Assembly (NCBI GenBank): GCA_038246645.1
Contig: JBBRVS010000003.1
Coordinates: 1-64,000 of the forward strand
Direction: 5' to 3'
DNA length: 64,000 nucleotides
Source of the DNA: JAHCHG01 sp038246645
GTDB lineage: Bacteria > Acidobacteriota > Blastocatellia > Pyrinomonadales > Pyrinomonadaceae
Shown: positions 45,700 through 54,270 of the stretch, in pieces
Layout: the number at the start of each line of letters is the position of its first letter
Numbering within the stretch: the first letter of the stretch is position 1
Position numbers and translations under genes: made by a program
The notes under the pieces: model-generated
What the model was told of the DNA's origin: nothing
What the model saw: the letters and a program-made list of their open reading frames with translations, nothing else
The model's database searches: none

Positions 45700-46254
45700 C
45701 TAAATATCCTTGTTTAATAATTTCGTGGTTTCATCGGTCACGCTTCCTTCGACCAAATCGTTCGTATCGCGCCAATTTCCCTGCGTCGGAGGAATATAAG
45801 TTTCCACCGGAATCGTCTGTTGCGGCGGCAGAGCCTTTTCCGTTTTCTTTTTTCCGATCAAATTCTGCGCCGATTCGATAACTTTTCCCGAATGCGGGCT
45901 TTCCGCCGTTGCGCCTTCATTCGATTCAAAAAGCATGGCGTAAGCCATTCGCAAAAGTCCGCCGACTCCTAATAGAATAGCGGAAATAACGACCAGAAAC
46001 GGCTCGGCTTCGGCAGCGATTGTCAAAATGGAAATGATCGGAACAACCAGAAAAGTCAGTAAAAAAATAAATAAACCTTGTTTCAAACCTCTGGTTCGAT
46101 CATTGCCATCCGCCGATTTTTTTAATTCGGAATTCTGAACTAACGCTCCGCCGTTATCAATTAAAGCAATCACGCCCGTCATCAAAAAGCCGCACCGCGA
46201 GCAAAATTTTGTTTCTTTAGAAATTTGTTCCTGACTGCAATTCGGACAATACAT
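45700..46254 (-). CDS. Zinc-ribbon membrane protein, paralogue 2
   Basis: 184 residues: zinc ribbon YCPNCSQEQISKETKFCSRCG, then LIDNGGALV, and two membrane helices (GLFIFLLTFLVVPIISILTI and LVVISAILLGVGGLLRMAYAML). The cytoplasmic tail has LPPQQTIPVETYIPPTQGNWRD and the conserved end GSVTDETTKLLNKD. It lies between its paralogues, 32 nt upstream of paralogue 3. It probably forms part of a complex with them. No enzyme motif is present. Confidence 0.87.
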   Translation of the reverse strand: MYCPNCSQEQISKETKFCSRCGFLMTGVIALIDNGGALVQNSELKKSADGNDRTRGLKQGLFIFLLTFLVVPIISILTIAAEAEPFLVVISAILLGVGGLLRMAYAMLFESNEGATAESPHSGKVIESAQNLIGKKKTEKALPPQQTIPVETYIPPTQGNWRDTNDLVEGSVTDETTKLLNKDI

Positions 46255-46263
46255 AGTTTTCTT

Positions 46264-46384
46264 AAAGTGAAAAAGTTTAGAAGTTACTCCATATTTGATG
46301 AATGTGATTTTTTTTCAACTAAACCCTTAAAATGAAAGAGCTAAAAAAACTTTTTCACTTTTTAAACTTTTTCACTTTTAAACT
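46264..46384. repeat. GTGAAAAAG-family inverted repeat, copy 3
   Basis: The left arm from 46264 (AAAGTGAAAAAGTTTAGAAG) and the right arm ending near 46384 (units of CTTTTTCACTTTT and AACTTTTTC) are inverted. It fills the gap between paralogues 1 and 2 and ends against the stop codon of paralogue 1 (46385). Confidence 0.6.
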
Positions 46385-46939
46385 TTATTCTTCTTTTTTC
46401 AAAAGTTTTGTCGTGCCTTCCGTCACGCTCGGTCGGACGAGTTCGCCGGTGTCTGGGGCTTTCCAGTTGCTGACCGGAGAAACATATTCCTGGGCTGTTT
46501 GTGTTTGCTGCGGCGGCAGAGCATTTTGTGCCTGATTTCCGTGCAAATGAGCCGGATTGTTGATATTTGCATTTCCAATGTTTGCGTTCTGAAAATATGC
46601 CGGCAGTTCTTTTTTAGCAGGTTTTAAGACTAAAACGGAAAAAAGTAAAATCATCAAACCGCCGAAAATACCGATTATTGCAGACATTCCCGCCAATTCT
46701 TCGACATCCATAATTCCCCAGAACGGCGTTAGAATCAACACGAAAAAGATAAACCAGAAGAGGCTGAATATAACGCCGTTGCGCCGCGAGAAAAAAGACT
46801 TATCACCCAATTCGAGCAATTGCGGCAGCGTTCCGCCGTTTGCCAACACTTCCGAAATAATTCCCAACGGCAAACCGCAGCGCGAACAAAATCTCAAATC
46901 CCCAAATGCCTGCTCTTGACCACAACGCGGACAAAACAT
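46385..46939 (-). CDS. Zinc-ribbon membrane protein, paralogue 1
   Basis: 184 residues: zinc ribbon FCPRCGQEQAFGDLRFCSRCG, then LANGGTLPQLL, and two helices (GVIFSLFWFIFFVLILTPFWG and AIIGIFGGLMILLFSVLVL). The tail is Asn-rich (NANIGNANINN), then LPPQQTQTAQEYVSPVSNWKA and the end PSVTEGTTKLLKKE. The SVT..TTKLL end is shared with paralogue 2 and is probably a recognition tail. A good RBS (TAGGAGAAAA) precedes the ATG. Confidence 0.87.
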   Translation of the reverse strand: MFCPRCGQEQAFGDLRFCSRCGLPLGIISEVLANGGTLPQLLELGDKSFFSRRNGVIFSLFWFIFFVLILTPFWGIMDVEELAGMSAIIGIFGGLMILLFSVLVLKPAKKELPAYFQNANIGNANINNPAHLHGNQAQNALPPQQTQTAQEYVSPVSNWKAPDTGELVRPSVTEGTTKLLKKEE

Positions 46940-47059
46940 TTTTTTTCTCCTAAAAAAGTTAAATTCTATAGAACTTGTGACAATCTATTGATAACGCGTT
47001 GTCATAAAAACCCTACGTTAAACTATTACCGAGAGTTCGTTCAAAATCAAGTTTTCTTT

Positions 47060-47533
47060 TCAGCTAACCGATTTTTTACCGGAAAACGTTTGAAAAACCG
47101 CAAAAGCGCGACCTTGAAAATGTTCGGCGCGAGCAATTGTTTCGATTAAAAGTTCCGCAATTGTCGTGAGTTTTTCCGGCGCGGGAATTTCCTTGTACAA
47201 ATCTTTATCTGAAATAAAATAACCAAACCCATTCTGCCTTGTTTGTTCGACTTCCCGTAAATAATCGAGAATCTTCCCGCTCGTCGAAAGTTCTTCCGGC
47301 AAACTCCATTCAAACGGATCATCCCAGAGTTTGACGGTGATTCCGCCGAAAGTCTGCTCGACCGCGCCCGCGCTTCGCAAAATAAATTCACCGAATGAGA
47401 ACATCGTGTAAATTTCCTTCATCTCATCCGGCTTCCAAAAAAGTTTGTCCGGCGAAATTTTTTTTACTAATTCTTCCGATCTTTCGTGCAGTTTCTTAAA
47501 TTGCGCGTCAAATATATTTATTAATGTTTTCAT
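47060..47533 (-). CDS. DinB-like four-helix protein
   Basis: 157 residues, all-helical by pattern. It matches the DinB/YfiT superfamily in length and layout (FDAQFKKLHERSEELVKKISPDKLFWKP at the start, LIETIARAEHFQGRAFAVF at the end). Members often bind a metal through three histidines or transfer small thiols. Here only the C-terminal His of the last helix is clearly in place, so a degenerate metal site is possible. Single gene. Moderate confidence in the family. Confidence 0.75.
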   Translation of the reverse strand: MKTLINIFDAQFKKLHERSEELVKKISPDKLFWKPDEMKEIYTMFSFGEFILRSAGAVEQTFGGITVKLWDDPFEWSLPEELSTSGKILDYLREVEQTRQNGFGYFISDKDLYKEIPAPEKLTTIAELLIETIARAEHFQGRAFAVFQTFSGKKSVS

Positions 47534-47634
47534 AAAAAAAAGAGCGACAAGATTTTAACTTGCCGCCCGTTTATTGTCATCCTGATATTAAGAATGTTTG
47601 TAAATGATTAGGTCTTTGAGGATTGGTGAAAAAG

Positions 47635-47773
47635 TTTAAAAGTGAAAATGTGAAAAAGTTTTTAATACTTTCGATCTTCGATTTTTTTGAAAAATAACCG
47701 GCTTTTACCGAAAAAGGTTTGTTCATCAGACAAAAATGAACTTTTTCACTTTTTCACACTTTCACTTTTTCAC
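47635..47773. repeat. GTGAAAAAG-family inverted repeat, copy 4
   Basis: Left arm GGTGAAAAAGTTTAAAAGTG from 47635 and right arm TTTCACACTTTCACTTTTTC to 47773 are inverted, making this the clearest copy. It fills most of the 290-nt gap between the DinB-like gene and the OB-fold lipoprotein gene. A short direct repeat TAAGAATGTTT flanks it (about 47589 and 47804). Confidence 0.65.
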
Positions 47774-47824
47774 CATGTCTAAATATCTGACGGGCATCAA
47801 ATAAGAATGTTTTACTTATTAAAT

Positions 47825-48196
47825 TTACTTTTTCGCAAACTTGCGGTCGTCTTCGACTAAAACCAGTCCGTAATTTTTGCCGTTGTAACTGATTCCGTTT
47901 TGAATTTTTCCTTTGATCCCGAGTTGCGCGCCTTTTGACGGGACGCTTCTTTTGGTTAAAACCCAGATCGAACCCGTGCCGTCGTCAACTTTGTAGATTC
48001 CGCCGCTCTGATTCAAAATCGGGATCGAACCGCCGTAACTCGTCTGAACAGTTCCCGCAATTCCGACTTCTTTATCGTAAAACCTCGATGGATTTGCTTC
48101 GATGTCGGCAATGGTTGTGCGTTTCGGACACGCCGCCGCTAATAAACTGACCATCAAAACCAAACCGATTAAAAACGCTTTTGTTCCTTTTTTCAT
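47825..48196 (-). CDS. Small OB-fold lipoprotein
   Basis: 123 residues from ATG 48196, preceded by AGGAGAAAAA; an upstream in-frame start lacks such a site. The signal peptide carries a lipobox (SLLAAAC). The mature part begins TTIADIEANPSRFYDKEVGIAG, the opening of the nucleic-acid-binding-like OB fold found in many small envelope proteins, and continues IYKVDDGTGSIWVLT. Such domains often bind carbohydrates, proteins or metal rather than nucleic acid. Role unknown. Confidence 0.85.
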   Translation of the reverse strand: MKKGTKAFLIGLVLMVSLLAAACPKRTTIADIEANPSRFYDKEVGIAGTVQTSYGGSIPILNQSGGIYKVDDGTGSIWVLTKRSVPSKGAQLGIKGKIQNGISYNGKNYGLVLVEDDRKFAKK

Positions 48197-48345
48197 TTTT
48201 TCTCCTATTTTGTAAACTGAACTTTTATTGGAGAGAGCGTAACACCGTTGATAAAGATTCAATTTTTCGCTAAAAGTTTGCCAAATTTTTTAATTTTTGA
48301 GATGCTAAAGCACAGATAAAACAATAATTTCCCCAGTAAAAAAAA

Positions 48346-49437
48346 ATGTCAACGGCAACGCAAAAAGTTTCAAAGGAAAAATTTTCCTACACATCGAGTA
48401 TTGCGCTCGATGTGTGGAAACCGAAAACCGATTCAAAGGCTTTTGAATGGTGGTATTTCGACGCTTTGAGCGAAGACGGGCGCGACGCGGTTGTCATAAT
48501 TTTTCTCGATAATTTCATATTTTCGCCGCGATATAACGCGTCCAACCGGAAAAATCAAAACGGAACATCTTCACATAAAAGATTCCCGGCGATTGCTTTT
48601 TGTTATTACCGCGACGGCAAACCCGTCTATCGCGCCGTCAACGAATACGATTCAAAGGAATTTTCTGCCGGACAAGATTCGCCTTCGTGCAGCATCGGAA
48701 ACAGTTCATTTAATTATCAATCCGCGCCGTATGGTTCGGGATATTTTGTGGCGATTAATGCCAAACTCAGCAAAAACCGGCATATCGAAGCGCATTTTGA
48801 ATGGCTTTCGATTGAATCCGATTTTCTGCCTGACAAAAAAATCAACAAAGATGACGCGCATATCTGGAATTTGGTCGTTTCGCGTTCGGACGTAACGGGC
48901 AGAATCACGGTTTCCAACGAAAAAGGCGTAAATCTGGATGTCATACATTTTCGCGGTACGGGTTATCACGATCACAATTCCGACAACCGTTGGCTGCCCG
49001 AAACGGTTTGCGATTGGCAATGGGGACGCGCCCATTTTTTCGATTCGACGGCAGTTTTCTACCGCTATCAAGAAGTTAATGAAAACCCGATAAACAAACT
49101 ATTTACGATCCGCGACGGTATTTTGAAAGAAAGCGATGCGGTTTATGAAGAAACAAACTTTAAACGCGACAAATTCGGCTTAAAATATGCAACGCGCCAG
49201 ACGGTTTTGACCGAAGACGATGTTCGTCTGCGGATAAAAAACCAGCAAATCATTGATTCGAGTTTCTTTTATCTCAGATTTTTGAGCGAAATGACTCTGA
49301 CTTTGCGCGACGGAAAACCGCGAAAAACTCTCGGAATAACCGAATATCTCGCGCCGAAGTCTTTGAAATACCGCTGGCTCGATTGGCTCGTCAATATGCG
49401 AATCGGCAGAGACGGCAAAGGTTCTTTTTTGCCGTAA
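48346..49437 (+). CDS. CrtC-like (carotenoid 1,2-hydratase / hydroxyneurosporene synthase family) protein
   Basis: 363 residues, cytoplasmic by sequence. Landmarks of the lipocalin-like CrtC fold are FEWWYFDALSEDGRDAVVIIFLDNF near the N-terminus and FRGTGYHDHNSDNRW, DWQWGRAHFFDSTAVFYR at about 200-240, where the His-Asp pair is the presumed catalytic site. CrtC enzymes add water to acyclic carotenoids. No other carotenoid gene lies in the window, so the substrate could instead be another terpenoid or polyketide. Single gene. Confidence 0.85.
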   Translation: MSTATQKVSKEKFSYTSSIALDVWKPKTDSKAFEWWYFDALSEDGRDAVVIIFLDNFIFSPRYNASNRKNQNGTSSHKRFPAIAFCYYRDGKPVYRAVNEYDSKEFSAGQDSPSCSIGNSSFNYQSAPYGSGYFVAINAKLSKNRHIEAHFEWLSIESDFLPDKKINKDDAHIWNLVVSRSDVTGRITVSNEKGVNLDVIHFRGTGYHDHNSDNRWLPETVCDWQWGRAHFFDSTAVFYRYQEVNENPINKLFTIRDGILKESDAVYEETNFKRDKFGLKYATRQTVLTEDDVRLRIKNQQIIDSSFFYLRFLSEMTLTLRDGKPRKTLGITEYLAPKSLKYRWLDWLVNMRIGRDGKGSFLP

Positions 49438-49498
49438 AAAACTACTTGTTTATGTGGTGTTTTGATAATTTTTAAGGTTAAAAACTTTTTATAAAAAA

Positions 49499-49577
49499 AA
49501 TCAGTATAGCGAGTGGTAGCGAGTCCCTTTATTCTGATTCAAGTAGAACTTTTTCAAACCTGCTCGCTTTACTGATT
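49499..49577. repeat. Short palindromic repeat upstream of the zinc-ribbon gene
   Basis: AATCAGTATAGCGAG (49499-49513) and CTCGCTTTACTGATT (49563-49577) are inverted with one mismatch. The right end lies 10 nt from the ATG at 49588 and displaces any ribosome site. Confidence 0.6.
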
Positions 49578-49587
49578 GACAAAAACT

Positions 49588-50694
49588 ATGCAGGAAAACC
49601 CCGAAATTCAAAAAGAAAATATCAAACGGCATTTGTGTCAGAACTGCGGCGCAAATATGGTCTTCGATCCGAAGATCGGCAAATTGGCGTGTCCGTATTG
49701 CGCCACTTCGCAGACGATTGAATCTAATGTCGAAAAAATCGTCGAGCGCGATTTTTATAGTGCGCTGCGTCCCGAAAATCAGAGATTGCAGCCGATGGCA
49801 ATAGATGCGATGCAGGTTTCGTGCGACAGCTGCGGCGCGACCGTGGTTTTTATTCCGCCCGAATCCGCCAAACAATGCGATTTTTGCGCGGCAAAACTCG
49901 TCGCTCAACCGAAATCTTCTGATCCGTTAGTTGCGCCGGAAAGCGTTATTCCGTTTGCGATCACATCTCCGCAAGCGATAAGCAACTTAAAAGCGTGGAC
50001 GAGTTCGCGCTGGTTTGCGCCGAGCGAACTGAAAACGATGGCGCAGCACGATAAAGCCGAAAGCATCTATTTGCCGTATTGGACTTTTGATGCGGATTCG
50101 CAAACATATTATACGGGTCAGCGCGGCGAAGATTATCAAGTCAGGGAAAATTACACAGATTCCCAGGGAAAACAGCAGGTCAGAACGCGCACGGAAACAA
50201 ATTGGTATCGCGCTTCGGGCGAAACGGCAAGACATTTTGACGATGTGGCAGTTCCGGCGACAAAATCGGTTTTGCCGAAATATCTCGAACGCCTTAATTG
50301 GGATTTCAGCGCACTCGTTTCTTACGAACCGGCTTATCTTTCGGGACATAAAGCGCAGGTTTATCAGGTTTCGCTCGAAGAAGGTTTTGAAAGATTCAAA
50401 CAAATTGCCGAAGGCGTGATTCGCGGCGATGTTCACAGCTCGATCGGCGGCGACCGTCAGCGCATTGATTCGATGGACACGAACTATTCAGGTATTACCT
50501 TCAAACATCTGCTCGTTCCGGTTTATGCCGGTGCGTATCGCTTTAATAATAAGGTTTATCAAATCGTCATCAACGGAAAAACCGGCGAAGTTCAGGGCGA
50601 AAGACCGTATAGCTGGCTCAAGATCGGCTGTCTGGTTATCGTGATTATTATATTTTTAATAATCATCTTTTCAATTGTCGGTCTATTACGTTAA
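49588..50694 (+). CDS. Double zinc-ribbon protein with C-terminal membrane anchor
   Basis: 368 residues from ATG 49588 (a TTG at 49576 is possible). Two zinc ribbons are visible: CQNCGANMVFDPKIGKLACPYC and CDSCGATVVFIPPESAKQCDFC. A beta-rich central domain (YLPYWTFDADSQTYYTGQRG, then FKHLLVPVYAGAYRFNNK) follows, and one C-terminal helix (IGCLVIVIIIFLIIIFSIVGLL). Homologues are often mislabelled as primosomal or helicase proteins because of the ribbons, but no helicase motif exists here. The function is unknown. It is 11 nt upstream of the pyrophosphatase gene. Confidence 0.87.
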   Translation: MQENPEIQKENIKRHLCQNCGANMVFDPKIGKLACPYCATSQTIESNVEKIVERDFYSALRPENQRLQPMAIDAMQVSCDSCGATVVFIPPESAKQCDFCAAKLVAQPKSSDPLVAPESVIPFAITSPQAISNLKAWTSSRWFAPSELKTMAQHDKAESIYLPYWTFDADSQTYYTGQRGEDYQVRENYTDSQGKQQVRTRTETNWYRASGETARHFDDVAVPATKSVLPKYLERLNWDFSALVSYEPAYLSGHKAQVYQVSLEEGFERFKQIAEGVIRGDVHSSIGGDRQRIDSMDTNYSGITFKHLLVPVYAGAYRFNNKVYQIVINGKTGEVQGERPYSWLKIGCLVIVIIIFLIIIFSIVGLLR

Positions 50695-50705
50695 TCTTCT
50701 AAATT

Positions 50706-51239
50706 ATGAATCCATGGCACGACATTCATTACGGTAAAAAATCTCCCGAAATCGTAAATTCGATCATCGAAATCAGTAAGGGCAGTAAAGGTAAATTCGA
50801 ATTAGATAAAGAAAGCGGTTTGATTCGCTTAGACCGCGTGCTTTATTCATCGGTTCACTATCCGGCAAATTACGGTTTTATTCCGCAAACCTTTTGCGAC
50901 GATAATGATCCACTCGATATTCTCGTTTTTTCTTCGATCGAGATTCCGAAAATGTGTCTGATTGACGCCAAAGTCATCGGCGTAATGCGAATGGTTGATT
51001 CGGGCGAAGTGGACGATAAAATCATCGCCGTTGCCGCCAATGATATTTCCGTCAGCTACCGCAACGACATTTCCGAACTTCCGCCGCATACGACACTCGA
51101 AATGCAGACGTTTTTTGAGGATTACAAAAATCTGGAACATAAGGAAGTCGTCGTCGAACAATTTTACGGACGCGAAAAGGCTTACGAAATTATTATTGAA
51201 GCCATCGAACTCTATAAAACGACATTTGGACAGAAATGA
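50706..51239 (+). CDS. ppa: Inorganic pyrophosphatase (family I)
   Basis: Hydrolyses pyrophosphate, driving biosynthetic reactions. 177 residues. The signature DDNDPLDILV (metal-binding Asp residues) is intact, with YGFIPQTF before it and KVIGVMRMVDSGEVDDKIIAV after it, all at normal spacing. The start WHDIHYG is usual for the family. Its stop overlaps the thioesterase start (ATGA at 51236), so the two genes are translationally coupled. Confidence 0.95.
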   Translation: MNPWHDIHYGKKSPEIVNSIIEISKGSKGKFELDKESGLIRLDRVLYSSVHYPANYGFIPQTFCDDNDPLDILVFSSIEIPKMCLIDAKVIGVMRMVDSGEVDDKIIAVAANDISVSYRNDISELPPHTTLEMQTFFEDYKNLEHKEVVVEQFYGREKAYEIIIEAIELYKTTFGQK

Positions 51240-51673
51240 AATTCGAGCCGAAAGACCGGGATTTTATCGAAAAAGTTTATAAATCCTTTTCAAAACAAGC
51301 GGTAATGAGGCTGATCGGAGCGGAACTGACCAAAGTCGAACCCGGAAAAGTTGATATAAAACTTCCCTTTCGCTCTGATTTAACCCAGCAAAACGGCTTT
51401 ATTCACGCCGGAATAATTACGACAATCGCCGACAGCGCGTGCGGTTATGCGGCTTTTTCGCTGATGCCGCAGGATTCGAGCGTTTTAAGCGTCGAATTTA
51501 AAGTAAATTTATTGTCGCCCGCCGTCGGCGATTTTTTCAAAGCCGAAGGCAGAGTCATCAAAGCCGGAAAAAATCTGATCGTCGTGCGCGGCGATGTTTT
51601 CGCCGTAAAGAAAAAAGAAATCAAACAAATCGCCGCGATGCTTGCCACGATTATGTGTGTGAAATCAAACTAA
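51236..51673 (+). CDS. PaaI-family hotdog thioesterase
   Basis: 145 residues with a single hotdog fold: FRSDLTQQNGFIHAGIITTIADSACGYAAF carries the Asn/Gly and Asp residues that position the catalytic water in PaaI-type acyl-CoA thioesterases. The second half has LSVEFKVNLLSPAVGD and FKAEGRVIKAGKNLIVVRGDV. The acyl substrate cannot be deduced. Translationally coupled to ppa. Confidence 0.92.
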   Translation: MKFEPKDRDFIEKVYKSFSKQAVMRLIGAELTKVEPGKVDIKLPFRSDLTQQNGFIHAGIITTIADSACGYAAFSLMPQDSSVLSVEFKVNLLSPAVGDFFKAEGRVIKAGKNLIVVRGDVFAVKKKEIKQIAAMLATIMCVKSN

Positions 51674-51676
51674 GCC

Positions 51677-52020
51677 TCAATGGAAAATGAAAAACGGAAA
51701 ATGGAAAATGTCAGAAAATTTCCAAACTCTTGTTGAATCTATAAATTACTTCGAGTTTGCAGGATTTTCATAATACCTCTTTACTTTTGCTTACTTGCTT
51801 ACTAGTCTGTAAATTAAGTTTTAAGGCGTTTGAAAAAAGTTTGGAGTTCCGCGTTTACGCGGCATCCGCCAGCGAAGCGCGGCGGAAAAAGCCGCCTAAA
51901 GGCAGGACTCCAAACACTTGAAAATTTAGTTTACGGACTATTAAGCAGTTCGAGCAAAGATTCAAAGTAATTTAGGGAGTTTCTTACATTTTCCATTTTC
52001 CGTTTTTAATTTTCCATTGA
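51677..52020. repeat. Outer inverted repeat (TCAATGGAAAAT family)
   Basis: The left arm 51677-51711 and right arm 51986-52020 are reverse complements with a single mismatch over 35 nt (ends TCAATGGAAAAT, TTTCCATTGA). They bracket the whole intergenic region between convergent genes. Confidence 0.8.
51839..51915. repeat. Inner palindromic element (GTTTGGAGT family)
   Basis: GTTTGGAGT at the left and ACTCCAAAC at the right enclose GC-rich hairpin sequences (CCGCGTTTACGCGG; CGCGGCGG). Weaker pairing (TAGTCTGTAAATTAA with its complement) continues outward to about 51803-51940. Confidence 0.75.
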
Positions 52021-52028
52021 TGCTTAAT

Positions 52029-53315
52029 TTACTCATACCGCAAAGCCTCGATCGGGTTTAGCCGGCTGGCGCGAAACGCCGGCAGAACTCCGGCTAAAAA
52101 TGCGATTATGCAAATCAGCAAAGTCACGAAAATTATCGCCACAGGCGTGAAAACAAATAAGCTGTAGCCTTCAAAAGATGAAAGATAAGTTTGGGCAAGA
52201 AATGTGTTGGCGATAATTCCGATAACAATTCCAGCACCGATGCCGAGAACCGCGCCCCAGAATCCGATCAGAATTGATTCGAAACTAAAGAGCAAAAAGA
52301 CCTTGCCGCGGCTCATTCCGAGGGCTTTCTGCAAACCGATTTCTTTTGTTCTTTCCAAAACGGCGATGACCAGAGTATTGATAATCCCGAATGAAGCCGC
52401 GAGAAGCGCAATAAGAGCGAAAAAATTCAAACCGATCTGCAAAATACCGATGGCATCATAAGTACGTTTTTTGATGTCGGTAAAAGTCATCGCTTCGAAG
52501 CCTTTTTCTTCCAGAGTCTTTTTAATTTCGGTAATTCTTTTTTCGTCTTTGGTATTGAGCAGAAAAGTGTAACCGGAAAATTTGTTGTAATTTTCGGTAT
52601 CTTTATTCTGATCTTCATAAATCCTTTTCGCGGTTTTGGCATCAACAAAAGAATTATAATTTGCCATAAAACCTTTGGTCGAAATACCGACAATTTGCAG
52701 TGAAACTTTTTTGATCTCGCCCGTTTGCCCGGTTTTATAAGCGATCGTCGCATTTTTGCCGATCAATTGATTGATATTTTCACTTAATCCTTTTGCCAGA
52801 GAAAGCGGTAGCATAATTTGATTTTCGCCGTCAATCGTTTTTCCGGCTTCAGTCTTTTGCTCGATCCCCCGCGAAAGCATTCCGAGCGCGACTTTGTATT
52901 TTTTCGTTTCACCCAGCGTGATATATTCGGGATTCATTCGATAAGACGGCGTTGCGCTTTCGACTTCGGGAAATTCCTTCGCCAGATTTTCCATCTGCAC
53001 AGCGGAAATCAAAAATGAATTCGGATCAAACGTGTTTCCTTGTTCATCCCGTTCGGTGTCTTTATATTCGACCGGAGCTTCCGGGTCTTCGCCGTTTTCA
53101 TCAGGCTGAGGAATTTGTTTGCTGACAAAAACGACCTGATTTCCCTCGATATTTTTTACCTGTTTTTCGATATAATCGCGCAAACCGTCGCCTAAACCGT
53201 TGGTCAGAGTCAGCGTAAATGAACCGACAAAGATTGCCATAACGGTTAAAAACGTGCGGAGTTTGCTCCGAAAAAGATTGCGGTTGGCTATTTTGATCAA
53301 ATCCCAAAATTTCAT
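52029..53315 (-). CDS. ABC transporter permease, MacB/FtsX type
   Basis: 428 residues with the four-helix layout: one helix near the N-terminus (LRTFLTVMAIFVGSFTLTL), a large periplasmic MacB-PCD-like domain (about 45-270) and three helices at the C-terminus. These include LNFFALIALLAASFGIINTLVIAVLERTKEIGLQKALG, which is the FtsX-domain signature. Such permeases act by mechanotransmission, moving lipoproteins or peptides from the periplasm rather than across the membrane. It follows the ATPase gene by 6 nt. Confidence 0.93.
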   Translation of the reverse strand: MKFWDLIKIANRNLFRSKLRTFLTVMAIFVGSFTLTLTNGLGDGLRDYIEKQVKNIEGNQVVFVSKQIPQPDENGEDPEAPVEYKDTERDEQGNTFDPNSFLISAVQMENLAKEFPEVESATPSYRMNPEYITLGETKKYKVALGMLSRGIEQKTEAGKTIDGENQIMLPLSLAKGLSENINQLIGKNATIAYKTGQTGEIKKVSLQIVGISTKGFMANYNSFVDAKTAKRIYEDQNKDTENYNKFSGYTFLLNTKDEKRITEIKKTLEEKGFEAMTFTDIKKRTYDAIGILQIGLNFFALIALLAASFGIINTLVIAVLERTKEIGLQKALGMSRGKVFLLFSFESILIGFWGAVLGIGAGIVIGIIANTFLAQTYLSSFEGYSLFVFTPVAIIFVTLLICIIAFLAGVLPAFRASRLNPIEALRYE

Positions 53316-53321
53316 AATAAT

Positions 53322-53993
53322 TTATTTTTCGGAAATAATTTCTCCATCCTTTAATTCGATGATCCGCTCGCATTTTCCTGCCAGATCTTCATCGTGAGTT
53401 ACGACGATCAGCGTAATTCCCTTTTCTTTGTTTAATTTAAAAAGCATTTTTTCGATTGATTCGCTCGTATTCGAATCGAGATTCCCCGTCGGCTCATCGG
53501 CAAAGATCACCTGCGGTCGTCCGACCAGCGCCCGCGCAATGCAGACACGCTGTTTCTCGCCGCCCGAGAGGTCTTTGGCACGCTTTTCGTCCTTGTCCTT
53601 CAAACCGACCGCTTCGAGCGCGTCCATCGCGTCCTTCGTCAAATCATATTGCTCGGCGCCGCGAATTCTCATCGGCAAAACGACGTTCTCAAACACCGTT
53701 TCGCGCCCGTTCAAAAAGAATTGCTGAAAGACAAAACCGAATTTATGATTTCTCAAAGAATCCTTTTGCTTTTCGTTCAAAACGGAAAAATCTTCATTTT
53801 CAAACAAAACGCTGCCCGAAGTCGGAATATCGAGACACGCCAAAAGGTGCATCAAGGTTGATTTCCCGCTGCCGGATTTCCCGATAATCGCCACGCATTC
53901 GCCCTGCTTAATTTGCAGATTGATGTTTTTCAAAACCTCGTATTCCACATTTTCGCTGTGATAAGTTTTATAAAGATTGATTGCTTCTAACAT
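53322..53993 (-). CDS. ABC transporter ATP-binding protein, LolD/MacB type
   Basis: 223 residues with a complete nucleotide-binding domain: Walker A GKSGSGKST, Q-loop FVFQQFFLNGRET, signature LSGGEKQRVCIARAL, Walker B VIFADEPTGNLDS and switch His in VVTHDEDLA. The DEPTGNLD form marks the LolD/MacB/FtsE group. It pairs with the downstream permease to make a MacB-type transporter; no membrane-fusion partner gene is present here. Confidence 0.95.
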   Translation of the reverse strand: MLEAINLYKTYHSENVEYEVLKNINLQIKQGECVAIIGKSGSGKSTLMHLLACLDIPTSGSVLFENEDFSVLNEKQKDSLRNHKFGFVFQQFFLNGRETVFENVVLPMRIRGAEQYDLTKDAMDALEAVGLKDKDEKRAKDLSGGEKQRVCIARALVGRPQVIFADEPTGNLDSNTSESIEKMLFKLNKEKGITLIVVTHDEDLAGKCERIIELKDGEIISEK

Positions 53994-54270
53994 AAAAATT
54001 TAAGAATCCCGGACAATTTCAAGTAATCTCTTACGTGATTTTGTATTTTTTAGTTCATTAATAAATTTATAAATCGGACTTGTAAAATGTGTTTCTGACT
54101 GCGGATTTATATAATTCCTTAATTTTCATAAAATTTTCTTATCTTTTAAATGATTGAGTTTGGATAACTTAATGAGTTTTATCCTTTATTTATGGAATTA
54201 TGAAAAAAAAATGCTTGCTTTTTGATGGTTGACTTGTGTTAAAATACTTAAAACACAAAAGGAGGGTTTT

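Larger units (their letters stand above)
51674..52028. other. Intergenic region filled by nested repeats
   Basis: 355 nt between convergent thioesterase and ABC permease genes. An outer inverted repeat (51677-52020) encloses an inner palindromic element (51839-51915). Nothing coding is seen. Confidence 0.7.

Noticed and set aside
49588..50694. Primosomal protein or helicase annotation for the double zinc-ribbon protein
   Set aside because: There are no Walker or helicase motifs; only the zinc ribbons give the false resemblance.
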